Source of the DNA: JAHEEL01 sp034660035
Lineage (GTDB): Bacteria; Actinomycetota; Acidimicrobiia; Spongiisociales; UBA5794
Assembly: GCA_034660035.1 (NCBI GenBank)
Contig: JAYEIJ010000008.1
Location: 1-20,979, forward strand
Direction: 5' to 3'
DNA length: 20,979 nucleotides
A program made the translations under genes and the position numbers. Below are positions 7,103-13,431 of the stretch, one piece after another (the first letter of the stretch is position 1; every line of letters starts with the position of its first letter). The notes beneath the pieces are model-generated. The model was not told the origin of the DNA. It searched no databases and worked only from the letters and a program-made list of their open reading frames with translations.

Positions 7103-7202
7103 NNNNNNNNNNNNNNNNNNNNNNNNNNNNNNNNNNNNNNNNNNNNNNNNNNNNNNNNNNNNNNNNNNNNNNNNNNNNNNNNNNNNNNNNNNNNNNNNNN
7201 NN
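7103..7202. other. Assembly gap (100 N)
   Basis: There are exactly 100 unresolved bases, the conventional length for a scaffold join of unknown size. It separates the start of the tal-pgi unit from the end of galU, so promoters, terminators or whole genes may be missing. The flanks, 7048-7102 and 7203-7257, hold no recognisable gene. Confidence 0.99.
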
Positions 7203-7257
7203 CGTTCTGTGGGCTGTCGGCGCCATATAGGACGCCACGAACCCTGGGTATGCGGGG

Positions 7258-8124
7258 TTAGGGGAGGAGGCGGCGAAGGGTTTCAGCCATGTCTGCACCC
7301 AGGTCGTCTCGCTCGAGGGCCAGGGCCACGTTCGCTTCGAGGAAGCCCGCCTTCGTCCCGCAGTCGTAGCGGAGACCGTCGTGAACGACGGCGTGGAACG
7401 GAGCGCCGCCGATGAGTCGGGCCAGGGCGTCGGTGAGTTGGATCTCGCCACCCGCTCCGCGGTGGCCGTCGCCGAGCAGGCCCATGACCCCCGGTTCGAG
7501 GACGTATCGGCCCACGGCGGCGTAGCGCGAGGGAGCGTCGGCCGGGTCCGGTTTCTCTACCAGTCCCTTGACCTCGATCGTTCTTCCGTCCACCGCCCCC
7601 GGTGTGACGATGCCGTAGGAGCCGGTCTCGTCTTGCGGGACCTCGACCACGGAGATCACGTTGCCCCCGGTCTCGTTGTGGACGTCGATGAGGTCTGCGA
7701 GTGGAGGGCGATCCCCGCGCAACAGCTCGTCGGCGAGGAGCACGGCGAACGGTTCGTCGGCGATCAGGTTCCTGGCGCACCACACGGCGTGACCGAGTCC
7801 CAATGCATCCATCTGTCGGACATACGAGATTCGGCCGGGGACGGTGACTGAGACCATCGCAAGCTCCAGGAGATCATCTTGCCCGCGCTCGGTGAGGGCC
7901 CTCTCGAGTTCGGCGTTCCGGTCGAAGTGGTTCTCGACCGCGGCCTTGCCGTGCGCTGTGACGAACACGAGGTTCTCGATTCCGGCGTCTTGTGCCTCTT
8001 CGACGGCGTATTGGATCAGCGGCTTGTCGACGACCGGCAACATCTCTTTCGGGACGGCCTTGGTCGCCGGGAGGAACCGGGTGCCGAGTCCACCGACCGG
8101 GAACACTGCCGTACGCACACCCAT
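7258..8124 (-). CDS. galU: UTP-glucose-1-phosphate uridylyltransferase
   Basis: GalU makes UDP-glucose from UTP and glucose 1-phosphate for glycan, trehalose and envelope synthesis. The 288-residue protein opens with the nucleotidyltransferase signature: AVFPVGGLGTRFLPATKAVP (6-25), then KEMLPVVDKPLIQYAVEEA. It continues with FAVLLADELL and VEKP, and ends with GLRYDCGTKAGFLEANVALAL. All are typical of bacterial GalU rather than RmlA. The ATG at 8124 shares one base with the TGA of the upstream peroxiredoxin gene (TGATG). A longer in-frame start at 8274 lies entirely inside that gene and is rejected. The gene closes the HhH-rlmN-bcp-galU operon. Confidence 0.95.
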   Translation of the reverse strand: MGVRTAVFPVGGLGTRFLPATKAVPKEMLPVVDKPLIQYAVEEAQDAGIENLVFVTAHGKAAVENHFDRNAELERALTERGQDDLLELAMVSVTVPGRISYVRQMDALGLGHAVWCARNLIADEPFAVLLADELLRGDRPPLADLIDVHNETGGNVISVVEVPQDETGSYGIVTPGAVDGRTIEVKGLVEKPDPADAPSRYAAVGRYVLEPGVMGLLGDGHRGAGGEIQLTDALARLIGGAPFHAVVHDGLRYDCGTKAGFLEANVALALERDDLGADMAETLRRLLP

Positions 8125-8585
8125 CAGCCGAGCACCGACCTTTCGATTCGGTCCGCGTGACCTTTCGCCTTGACGTTGTACCAGACGGCCGTGATGACTC
8201 CATCCGTGTCGATGGCGATCGTGGAGCGGATGAGCCCTTCGTACTCGCGGCCGTAGTTCTTCTTCAATCCCCACGCGCCGAAGGCTGTGGCGATCGCGTG
8301 ATCCGGATCCGAGATCAATGAGAAGGGAAGGTCGTACTCGTCATGGAAACGAGCGAGCTTGTCCGGCTGATCGGGGCTGATACCGACGATGGCGTATCCG
8401 GCAGTGTCGAACGCCTCGTAGCGGTCCCTGAAGTCGCAAGCCTCGGTCGTGCAACCAGGCGTGAACGCTTTCGGATAGAAGTACATGAGCAGGTTCTGTC
8501 CGGCGAAGTCCACGCTGGAGACCTCGACGCCGTTGTGATCGACACCGTCGAATGGAGGTGCTTGCCGGCCTGGTTCGAGTCGCAT
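8124..8585 (-). CDS. bcp: Thiol peroxidase of the Bcp/PrxQ peroxiredoxin family
   Basis: Bcp reduces hydrogen and organic peroxides using thioredoxin. This 153-residue cytosolic protein shows YFYPKAFTPGCTTEACDFRD (35-54). C45 is the peroxidatic Cys in the PxxxTxxC site and C50 is the resolving Cys of the atypical 2-Cys type. GISPDQPDKLARFHDEYDLPFSLISD is also characteristic. The ATG is preceded by a good ribosome binding site (AAAGGAGC). It lies 27 nt after rlmN and its TGA overlaps the galU start by one base. Confidence 0.94.
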   Translation of the reverse strand: MRLEPGRQAPPFDGVDHNGVEVSSVDFAGQNLLMYFYPKAFTPGCTTEACDFRDRYEAFDTAGYAIVGISPDQPDKLARFHDEYDLPFSLISDPDHAIATAFGAWGLKKNYGREYEGLIRSTIAIDTDGVITAVWYNVKAKGHADRIERSVLG

Positions 8586-8612
8586 CGGTGCTCCTTTGCC
8601 TCGTATGGAAGG

Positions 8613-9653
8613 CTACTCGGTGGCTCGGCGCAGCCGGAGTTGCCCACACGCCGCGTCGATCTCCTGGCCCCGCGTCTCACGCAGGGTCGCGTTGGCGCCG
8701 TTGGCGAGGAGCGTCTCGACGAAGCCGCGGATCCGGTCGTCCCCGGAGGGACGATCGTCGCTCAAAGGTGTGGGATTGAGCGCGATCACGTTCACATGTG
8801 CCCGCAGCCGCTTGGCGATCGTTGCGAGCTTACGGGCCTGATCATCCGAGTCGTTGACGCCGTTGATGAGCGTCCACTCGATCGAGATGCGCCTCCCCTT
8901 GGCGGCGAAGTAAGCCTCGGATGATTCGATCACAGCTTCAAGCGGGTACCGGTCGTTCAGTGGAACGAGGCGGGAACGGGTCACGTCGTCGGCGCCGTGG
9001 AGGCTCACAGCGAGATAGACGGGCCAGGGTTCGTCGGCAAGGCGGTCGATGCCGGGAACGACGCCGACCGTCGACACGGTGATCGATCTGGCCGACATCC
9101 CGGACACCTCGATCAACCTCCGAAGCGACTCTCGCACACGCTCGTAGTTCGCGAGCGGTTCGCCCATGCCCATGTAGACCACGTTCGTGACGCGATCCGG
9201 AGAACCGGGGATGGGGAACCGGCGGAGAAAGGCGTTGGCGTACGCGACCTGGGCAACGATCTCACCGGCCTCGAGGTGCCGGTCGAAACCGAACTGTCCC
9301 GTGGCGCAGAACGTGCATCCCATCGCGCAACCGACCTGTGACGAGATACAGATCGTCGTTCGTTTCCGGTACCCCATGAGGACGGCCTCGACAGCGGCGC
9401 CGTCGGGTGCACGGAACAGCCACTTCCTGGTGCGGCCGTTGTCGGCGCTCTGATCCACGTCGACCTCGAACGGCCACAGATGGTCTCCGATCGCCTCGCG
9501 AACAGCGCTCGGGAGGTTCGTCATCTCCTCGGCGGTCAGCACGGGGGAGTGGTAGAGCCAATCTCGAAGTTGATCGGAGCGAAAGGATGGCTCTCCGGGC
9601 AGCATTGAGCCGAGGTCCTCGGGTGGGACCAGATAGGGCGAGGTGCCGCTCAC
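8613..9653 (-). CDS. rlmN: Dual-specificity RNA methyltransferase RlmN
   Basis: RlmN is a radical-SAM enzyme that methylates C2 of A2503 in 23S rRNA and A37 of some tRNAs. Numbered from the GTG at 9653 (346 residues), the iron-sulfur CxxxCxxC is at C109, C113 and C116 in QVGCAMGCTFCATGQFGF. VYMGMGEPLANY follows, and the C-terminal catalytic Cys is C336 in ETRGQEIDAACGQL. I choose the GTG because it overlaps the previous TGA as GTGA, the same joint as tal-pgi. An in-frame ATG at 9680 would add nine residues and overlap that gene by 31 nt. Confidence 0.94.
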   Translation of the reverse strand: MSGTSPYLVPPEDLGSMLPGEPSFRSDQLRDWLYHSPVLTAEEMTNLPSAVREAIGDHLWPFEVDVDQSADNGRTRKWLFRAPDGAAVEAVLMGYRKRTTICISSQVGCAMGCTFCATGQFGFDRHLEAGEIVAQVAYANAFLRRFPIPGSPDRVTNVVYMGMGEPLANYERVRESLRRLIEVSGMSARSITVSTVGVVPGIDRLADEPWPVYLAVSLHGADDVTRSRLVPLNDRYPLEAVIESSEAYFAAKGRRISIEWTLINGVNDSDDQARKLATIAKRLRAHVNVIALNPTPLSDDRPSGDDRIRGFVETLLANGANATLRETRGQEIDAACGQLRLRRATE

Positions 9654-9985
9654 GGCAGGTCGGCGGCCTGCTCCATCCATGACGTGGCCGTCGACTCCGA
9701 CACGCCCGCTGCATCGGAAACGGCAGTCGCATCGGCGGAGACGAGTTCGGCGAACGACGTGATGCCGGCTTCGACGAGACGCTCGGCGTACACCGGGCCG
9801 ATGCCTTTCACCGTGGTCAGGTCGTCATCCGACGAGGGGGACATGTCCCCGGTCCGGAACCGCGGTGGCGGTCCATCGGGGATTTCCGGTGCTGGGAGCA
9901 GCTTGTCGCGCAACGCCCATACGGCTGCGCCGAGACCAACGATGACGCCTCCGATGCGGAGGACCTGCTTGAGCGGCTTGTTCAT
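9650..9985 (-). CDS. Membrane-anchored helix-hairpin-helix protein
   Basis: This 111-residue protein has one N-terminal membrane segment (about 8-25), a Pro-rich linker, and a C-terminal HhH-like domain. The domain contains DDLTTVKGIGPVYAERLVEAGI and FAELVSADATAVSDAAGVS, the pattern of DUF4332-like or RpoA-C/L21-like HhH modules. Such domains bind nucleic acid or protein; the function here is unknown. The second ATG (9985) is preferred over 9994 because a TAGCAT hexamer lies 7 nt before it and would overlap the upstream start. The stop overlaps rlmN as GTGA, so this protein heads the rlmN-bcp-galU operon. Confidence 0.78.
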   Translation of the reverse strand: MNKPLKQVLRIGGVIVGLGAAVWALRDKLLPAPEIPDGPPPRFRTGDMSPSSDDDLTTVKGIGPVYAERLVEAGITSFAELVSADATAVSDAAGVSESTATSWMEQAADLP

Positions 9986-9992
9986 GTCGCCC

Positions 9993-9998
9993 ATGCTA
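9993..9998 (-). promoter_or_regulatory. Putative -10 (TAGCAT) for the HhH-rlmN-bcp-galU operon
   Basis: On the minus strand TAGCAT ends 7 nt before the ATG at 9985, matching the leaderless geometry seen elsewhere in the window. A weak -35 (TGCAAC) stands 17 nt upstream. Confidence 0.45.
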
Positions 9999-10115
9999 CA
10001 GACTTCTGCCGGGACGTTGCAGGCTGATCGCTGTGAGCGGGTCTCCGGTGGATCGTCGCCATCTTCAGAGCGACGAGACCTGGAGAGGCGGTCCCCGGGG
10101 CCATTCGATGGCGTT

Positions 10116-11348
10116 CTAGGATCCGCAGCTACCGTACGTGGGGAGGCGGCTCCACGGGATCCACCAGTTGCTCCCCCGACTCTCGTAGTAGTCGGCCAGC
10201 CACTTGCCTGCCGCGATGTTGGCTGCTCCGTTGTAGGGGCTGGCCACGAGGCCGTTCGAATCGACGAAACCGGCACCGGCGGCGCGGGATGACCAGTACT
10301 TGGAGAGGTGCTGCAGCAGACCTGAGGCGCCGGAACTCGAGTTGTAGGCGGTGGGGTCTCCCCGGGACTCGCGCACCATGATCCCGAGCACACAATCAAC
10401 CTGGTCGGCGCGCCAGTACTTCGCCACGGTCGATCGCCAGTTCTCCACGTCTCGCTGACCGCCCCCGTCGGCAGGCCACTGCGGGGACCACTTCGACGTG
10501 GTCGACGGCGGCTTCGTCGTTGTTGTGGGTGCCGCTGTGGTTGTGGTCGTGGCTGTGGGTGCCTTCGTGGTGGCTGTTGTGTCGGATGACGCCGGCGCGG
10601 TCGTTGTTGTGGCGGGTGCCTTCGTGGTGGTCGTGGCATCCGGTGCGTCGTACGTGATGACGATGCGAACCGTTGTCTTGTTGCCGGCAGCATCGGTTGC
10701 CGTGAAGGCAGCGCCGTTGTCGCCCGGTGCGAGGATGAGATTGATGGCCCACTCACCGGCGGCGTCCGTTTCGGCCTCGAACGGTCCGGAGAAGACCTCG
10801 GCGCCGCGTTCGGTGACACCGGTGAACTCGACCACCCGACTGGTCACCGTGGCGCCGTCCTTGGGCGAGAGCACCTGGATCGCCGGTGGCGTCGTGTCGG
10901 CCTTTGGAGCGTTCGTCGTTGCGACCTGTTCGGCGGTTGTGGTTGTTGCCGGGGCGTCCGATACCGGCTCGTCGTCCGCGGCGGCTTCGGTGGTTGTCGT
11001 GGTGTCCGGTGCGGCCTCGATCTCGGGCGCAGCTTCGGTGTCGGTGTCGGTGTCGGTTTCGGGAGGGGCCTCGGCTATGGCGATCGTGGTGGAGGTGGCG
11101 AGGTCTGCATCGCGAACCGGAGCGACGGCGAGGGCGAGAACGGCCGATGCGATCCTGCCCGATATCGGGAGGTCCATGTCGAGCGTCTCGACCGCAGTGG
11201 TCTCCGTGCTGGAATCCGTCCCATCCGGTGTGAACGCGGCGAGACCGACCGTCGCCATGAGGGCGATGATCAGGAGGCCTACGAGAGCAAGTGGGATGCG
11301 AGAACGCACGGGGCTGAAGCTCCGCCTTCCAGGTTGTGTGAGGGGCAC
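10116..11348 (-). CDS. Cell-surface lytic transglycosylase-like protein with Thr-rich linkers
   Basis: The 410-residue protein has a basic N-terminus, a membrane segment or signal (about 20-38), an acidic Thr-rich region (48-150), an Ig-like domain (about 155-233; TPPAIQVLSPKDGATV to TVRIVITYD), a second Thr/Pro/Ala stretch (235-285), and a lysozyme-like SLT domain. The latter contains VDCVLGIMVRESRGDP with probable catalytic E327, GASGLLQHL and SPYNGAANIAAGKWLADYY. Likely role: cutting peptidoglycan in the cell wall, with linkers spanning it. The first start is a GTG without a ribosome binding site, inside a hairpin. A GTG at 11309, after GGCGGAG, would give a shorter 397-residue protein with a conventional signal and may be the true start. 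A clear promoter lies upstream. Confidence 0.85.
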   Translation of the reverse strand: MPLTQPGRRSFSPVRSRIPLALVGLLIIALMATVGLAAFTPDGTDSSTETTAVETLDMDLPISGRIASAVLALAVAPVRDADLATSTTIAIAEAPPETDTDTDTEAAPEIEAAPDTTTTTEAAADDEPVSDAPATTTTAEQVATTNAPKADTTPPAIQVLSPKDGATVTSRVVEFTGVTERGAEVFSGPFEAETDAAGEWAINLILAPGDNGAAFTATDAAGNKTTVRIVITYDAPDATTTTKAPATTTTAPASSDTTATTKAPTATTTTTAAPTTTTKPPSTTSKWSPQWPADGGGQRDVENWRSTVAKYWRADQVDCVLGIMVRESRGDPTAYNSSSGASGLLQHLSKYWSSRAAGAGFVDSNGLVASPYNGAANIAAGKWLADYYESRGSNWWIPWSRLPTYGSCGS

Positions 11349-11371
11349 CGTCGTCCGGTCACCGGCCCCCC
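11342..11371 (-). promoter_or_regulatory. GC-rich hairpin over the upstream start of the transglycosylase gene
   Basis: In the minus-strand transcript a GGGG run pairs with CCCC across an ACCG/CGGT stem, covering the first possible GTG (11346-11348). Peptidoglycan hydrolase genes of Actinobacteria are sometimes controlled by cyclic di-AMP riboswitches, but I cannot match that aptamer here. It may be an attenuator or only a sign that translation starts further down. Confidence 0.3.
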
Positions 11372-11412
11372 AGCCGGGACGGGGACAGCGCGCACCCGTC
11401 TTGTGTCAGGTC

Positions 11413-11441
11413 AGGCTATCGGGGCTATCCGTGTAGGGCAA
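11413..11441 (-). promoter_or_regulatory. Sigma-70-type promoter for the transglycosylase gene
   Basis: On the minus strand, TTGCCC (complement of 11436-11441) and TAGCCT (complement of 11413-11418) are separated by 17 nt. This is the best full promoter in the window. The predicted transcript starts near 11406, leaving a leader of about 58 nt to the first GTG. Confidence 0.5.
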
Positions 11442-11472
11442 GCCGTGGACTGGGAGAAAGTGGAAGCACCCG

Positions 11473-11544
11473 ATAGCGGAGTAGCGGAGTAGCGGAGTAG
11501 CGGAGTAGCGGAGTAGCGGAGTAGCGGAGGAGCGGAGTAGCGGA
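11473..11544. repeat. Octamer tandem array, nine units of GTAGCGGA
   Basis: Nine consecutive 8-bp units lie between divergent genes. Seven are exact, the first begins ATAG and the eighth reads GGAGCGGA. It is the only 8-mer array in the window. With period 8, TAG still falls in all three plus-strand frames. It sits just upstream of the transglycosylase promoter. No inverted partner of the same unit is present. Confidence 0.9.
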
Positions 11545-11557
11545 GGAAGCTTTCGTT

Positions 11558-11585
11558 GACTACGGAGTACGGAGTACGGACTACC
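11558..11585. repeat. Heptamer array GACTACG/GAGTACG, minus-strand form of the GTAGTCC type
   Basis: The four units are GACTACG, GAGTACG, GAGTACG and GACTACC, followed by a partial GACTCC. Read on the other strand these are CGTAGTC-type units, so they belong to the same family as 206-244 and 15242-15276. They lie 13 nt after the octamer array and face it. Confidence 0.75.
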
Positions 11586-11591
11586 GACTCC

Positions 11592-11997
11592 AACGACCGA
11601 AACCCTTGGCAGACGGCTCTGCAGTCCCTAGCGTGGGGTCGCTCGCCGCAGCGATGTGGCGAGTGCCCTTGGGCGGGCCAGTCGATCGTATGTGCCGAAA
11701 GGCGTTGTTCTCCGGTGGGGCCGGGCGAGCACCTAGATAGTTCAACGTTCCGGATGTCTTTGCAGGCGTTCGGGATTGGGTAGGGAGTCCCGGGTCTTGG
11801 ATCAGTCTCCGCGACGTGGAACTGCATCCTGTGAGCGACGTCGATGTCGTGATCGGGCGCACGTTCCGGAGAGGTCGCGAAGCACGGTTCCGTCGGACTC
11901 AGCCTTGCGATCTCGGGCCTTGTCGCGGTCATCGTGGCCGACGCAACGGCGCTCAGGCTCGGGCAACCCTTCTCAGCATTCTTCAACGGGAGACGAC
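11592..11997. other. Intergenic stretch without a convincing gene
   Basis: This is the right part of a 649-nt divergent region between the transglycosylase and HD-GYP genes. I find no tRNA, known riboswitch or full ORF. One plus-strand frame opens after a TGA at 11850-11852 and encodes a hydrophobic stretch (SLAISGLVAVIVADATA) reminiscent of a membrane helix. It has no convincing start codon and runs on out of frame into the HD-GYP gene. Long ORFs on the minus strand here merely read through the repeats. Confidence 0.5.
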
Positions 11998-13431
11998 ATG
12001 TCACGGGCTGCGGTCCAGCGACAGCACAGAACGAAGGTTCGAATGGCGGCCGGCTTCGGCGCGCTCGGATCCGTCATCCTGGCCGCCGTTGTCTGGATGC
12101 CATGGCAGACGTTCCCGAACCCTCTCCTGTGGGCATCATTCGCCGTGGCATTCGTGTACTTCGAGTGGCACTCGGTTGAGGTGAATGACCGCCTCTACGC
12201 CAGCCCATCGATCATGATCTTGCTGGCCGCAGCGGTCATCTTCGGTCCGGCGAGTGCGATCGTGGGAGGAACGACCATGGCGGCGCTCGCGGTCGTCACG
12301 CCGATCGACATACGCAGACACCACTGGTTCCAGCCGATCGTCAACTTCGGTCAACTGGTAGCTTCCGCCGCAGCGGCCACGACGGTTCTCTCCCTTGTCC
12401 TGAGCATCGGTGTTGCTCCCGGTACTCCGGTGCTTGATACCGGTCTTCTGCGGATCGCTCTCGGGTCGGCCCTGGCTTCGATCGCGTACGCCCTGGTCAA
12501 CTACCGGATGGTGCTGTTCATCGTCAGCAGGGTCTATGGGCGAATGGGGGTACGCCCGTGGTCCAACATGGCACAGATCATGGTCCCGGAGATCGGGATG
12601 GGTTTCCTCGGTGGACTGCTCGGTGCTACGTACCTCACCATCGGCACCGCGGCACTTCCGCTCATCGCCGTGGTGTTTCTGACCGGGTACATGGCCTTCG
12701 AATCGTATGCGCGGCTTCGCGAGGCTCAGGAATCCACGATCCGAGGATTCATCAAGGCGCTCGAAGCCAAGGATCGTTACACGCGGGGTCACACCGAGCG
12801 GGTCGCCTACTTCGCCGAGATGATCGGGAAGCAGATGGGGCTCGACGGCACGAAACTCGAACGCCTCCGATGGGCGGCTCTCATTCACGACGTTGGCAAA
12901 CTCGCCGTTCCCCGCGAACTCATCCGCAAGCGTTCTCGCCTCACCGAGGAGGAGTACGAGGCGATGCAGATGCACGTTCACTTCGTTGAAGATCTGCTCA
13001 AGGACGTCGACTTCCTGCAACCCATGGTCGAGATCGCCTCGAATCATCACGCCCATTACGACGGCAACGGCTACCACGGAGCCGGGCACGAGCACGGTGA
13101 CACGCCATCGAAGGAGGCGTGCATCCTCGCCGTTGCCGACACCTTCGACGCCATCACATCGACTCGCTCCTATCGCGTCGCCCTCACCCAGCCGTACGCA
13201 TATGCGGAGCTACGCCGCCACGCCGGTACCCAGTTCGACCCCGAGGTTGTCGAAGCGTTCGTCGAGGCCATGGAGGATTCGGGCCGCAGCTACGGATCGA
13301 AGATCGAACGCACCGACGACGAAGCCCGGGACATAGCCGAAGAAGGTCTTGACGAGATCCTCGAGACCGATCAGACCCTCGACCGGGGCCTACCTCCGGC
13401 TCCGGTACCGGAGGGTGTCGACAATGGCTGA
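11998..13431 (+). CDS. Membrane HD-GYP-like phosphohydrolase
   Basis: The 477-residue protein has seven or so hydrophobic segments over residues 15-240, then an HD-GYP-type domain. Visible motifs are GHTERVAYFA with H265, LIHDVGK with H297/D298, and NHHAHYDGNGYHG with H350, H351, D355. The family signature HHExxDGxGYP is altered: Ala replaces Glu (A352) and His replaces the final Pro (H360). HD-GYP enzymes hydrolyse cyclic di-GMP or related dinucleotides, so a membrane-controlled phosphodiesterase is the likely role, but the substrate is uncertain. The ATG at 11998 has GGGAG 5 nt upstream; longer in-frame extensions lack protein-like composition. The next gene, a second HD protein, overlaps by 8 nt. 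Confidence 0.88.
   Translation: MSRAAVQRQHRTKVRMAAGFGALGSVILAAVVWMPWQTFPNPLLWASFAVAFVYFEWHSVEVNDRLYASPSIMILLAAAVIFGPASAIVGGTTMAALAVVTPIDIRRHHWFQPIVNFGQLVASAAAATTVLSLVLSIGVAPGTPVLDTGLLRIALGSALASIAYALVNYRMVLFIVSRVYGRMGVRPWSNMAQIMVPEIGMGFLGGLLGATYLTIGTAALPLIAVVFLTGYMAFESYARLREAQESTIRGFIKALEAKDRYTRGHTERVAYFAEMIGKQMGLDGTKLERLRWAALIHDVGKLAVPRELIRKRSRLTEEEYEAMQMHVHFVEDLLKDVDFLQPMVEIASNHHAHYDGNGYHGAGHEHGDTPSKEACILAVADTFDAITSTRSYRVALTQPYAYAELRRHAGTQFDPEVVEAFVEAMEDSGRSYGSKIERTDDEARDIAEEGLDEILETDQTLDRGLPPAPVPEGVDNG

Noticed and set aside
7047..7415. ORFs spanning the N-run
   Set aside because: They are open only because undetermined bases cannot produce stop codons.
9995..10115. Intrinsic terminator after the transglycosylase gene
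   Set aside because: Only an imperfect stem with several mismatches is visible and there is no T-run, so I do not call it.
10498..11436. Plus-strand ORF of 312 codons rich in Val and Ala
   Set aside because: It is the antisense of the Thr-rich linkers (ACN codons read as NGT), so its apparent hydrophobic helices are an artefact.
11473..11585. CRISPR array
   Set aside because: Units are 7-8 bp and directly adjacent, without 30-40 bp spacers, and no cas genes are present.
11590..11780. Cyclic di-GMP (GEMM) riboswitch or small RNA before the HD-GYP gene
   Set aside because: Some short motifs resemble pieces of GEMM, but the full conserved core is not present and I cannot draw a convincing fold.
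11411..12004. Minus-strand ORF ending in repeated RYSATPLL peptides
   Set aside because: The peptide repeats come only from translating the octamer array; there is no start signal or family match, and the frame crosses the promoter of the neighbouring gene.
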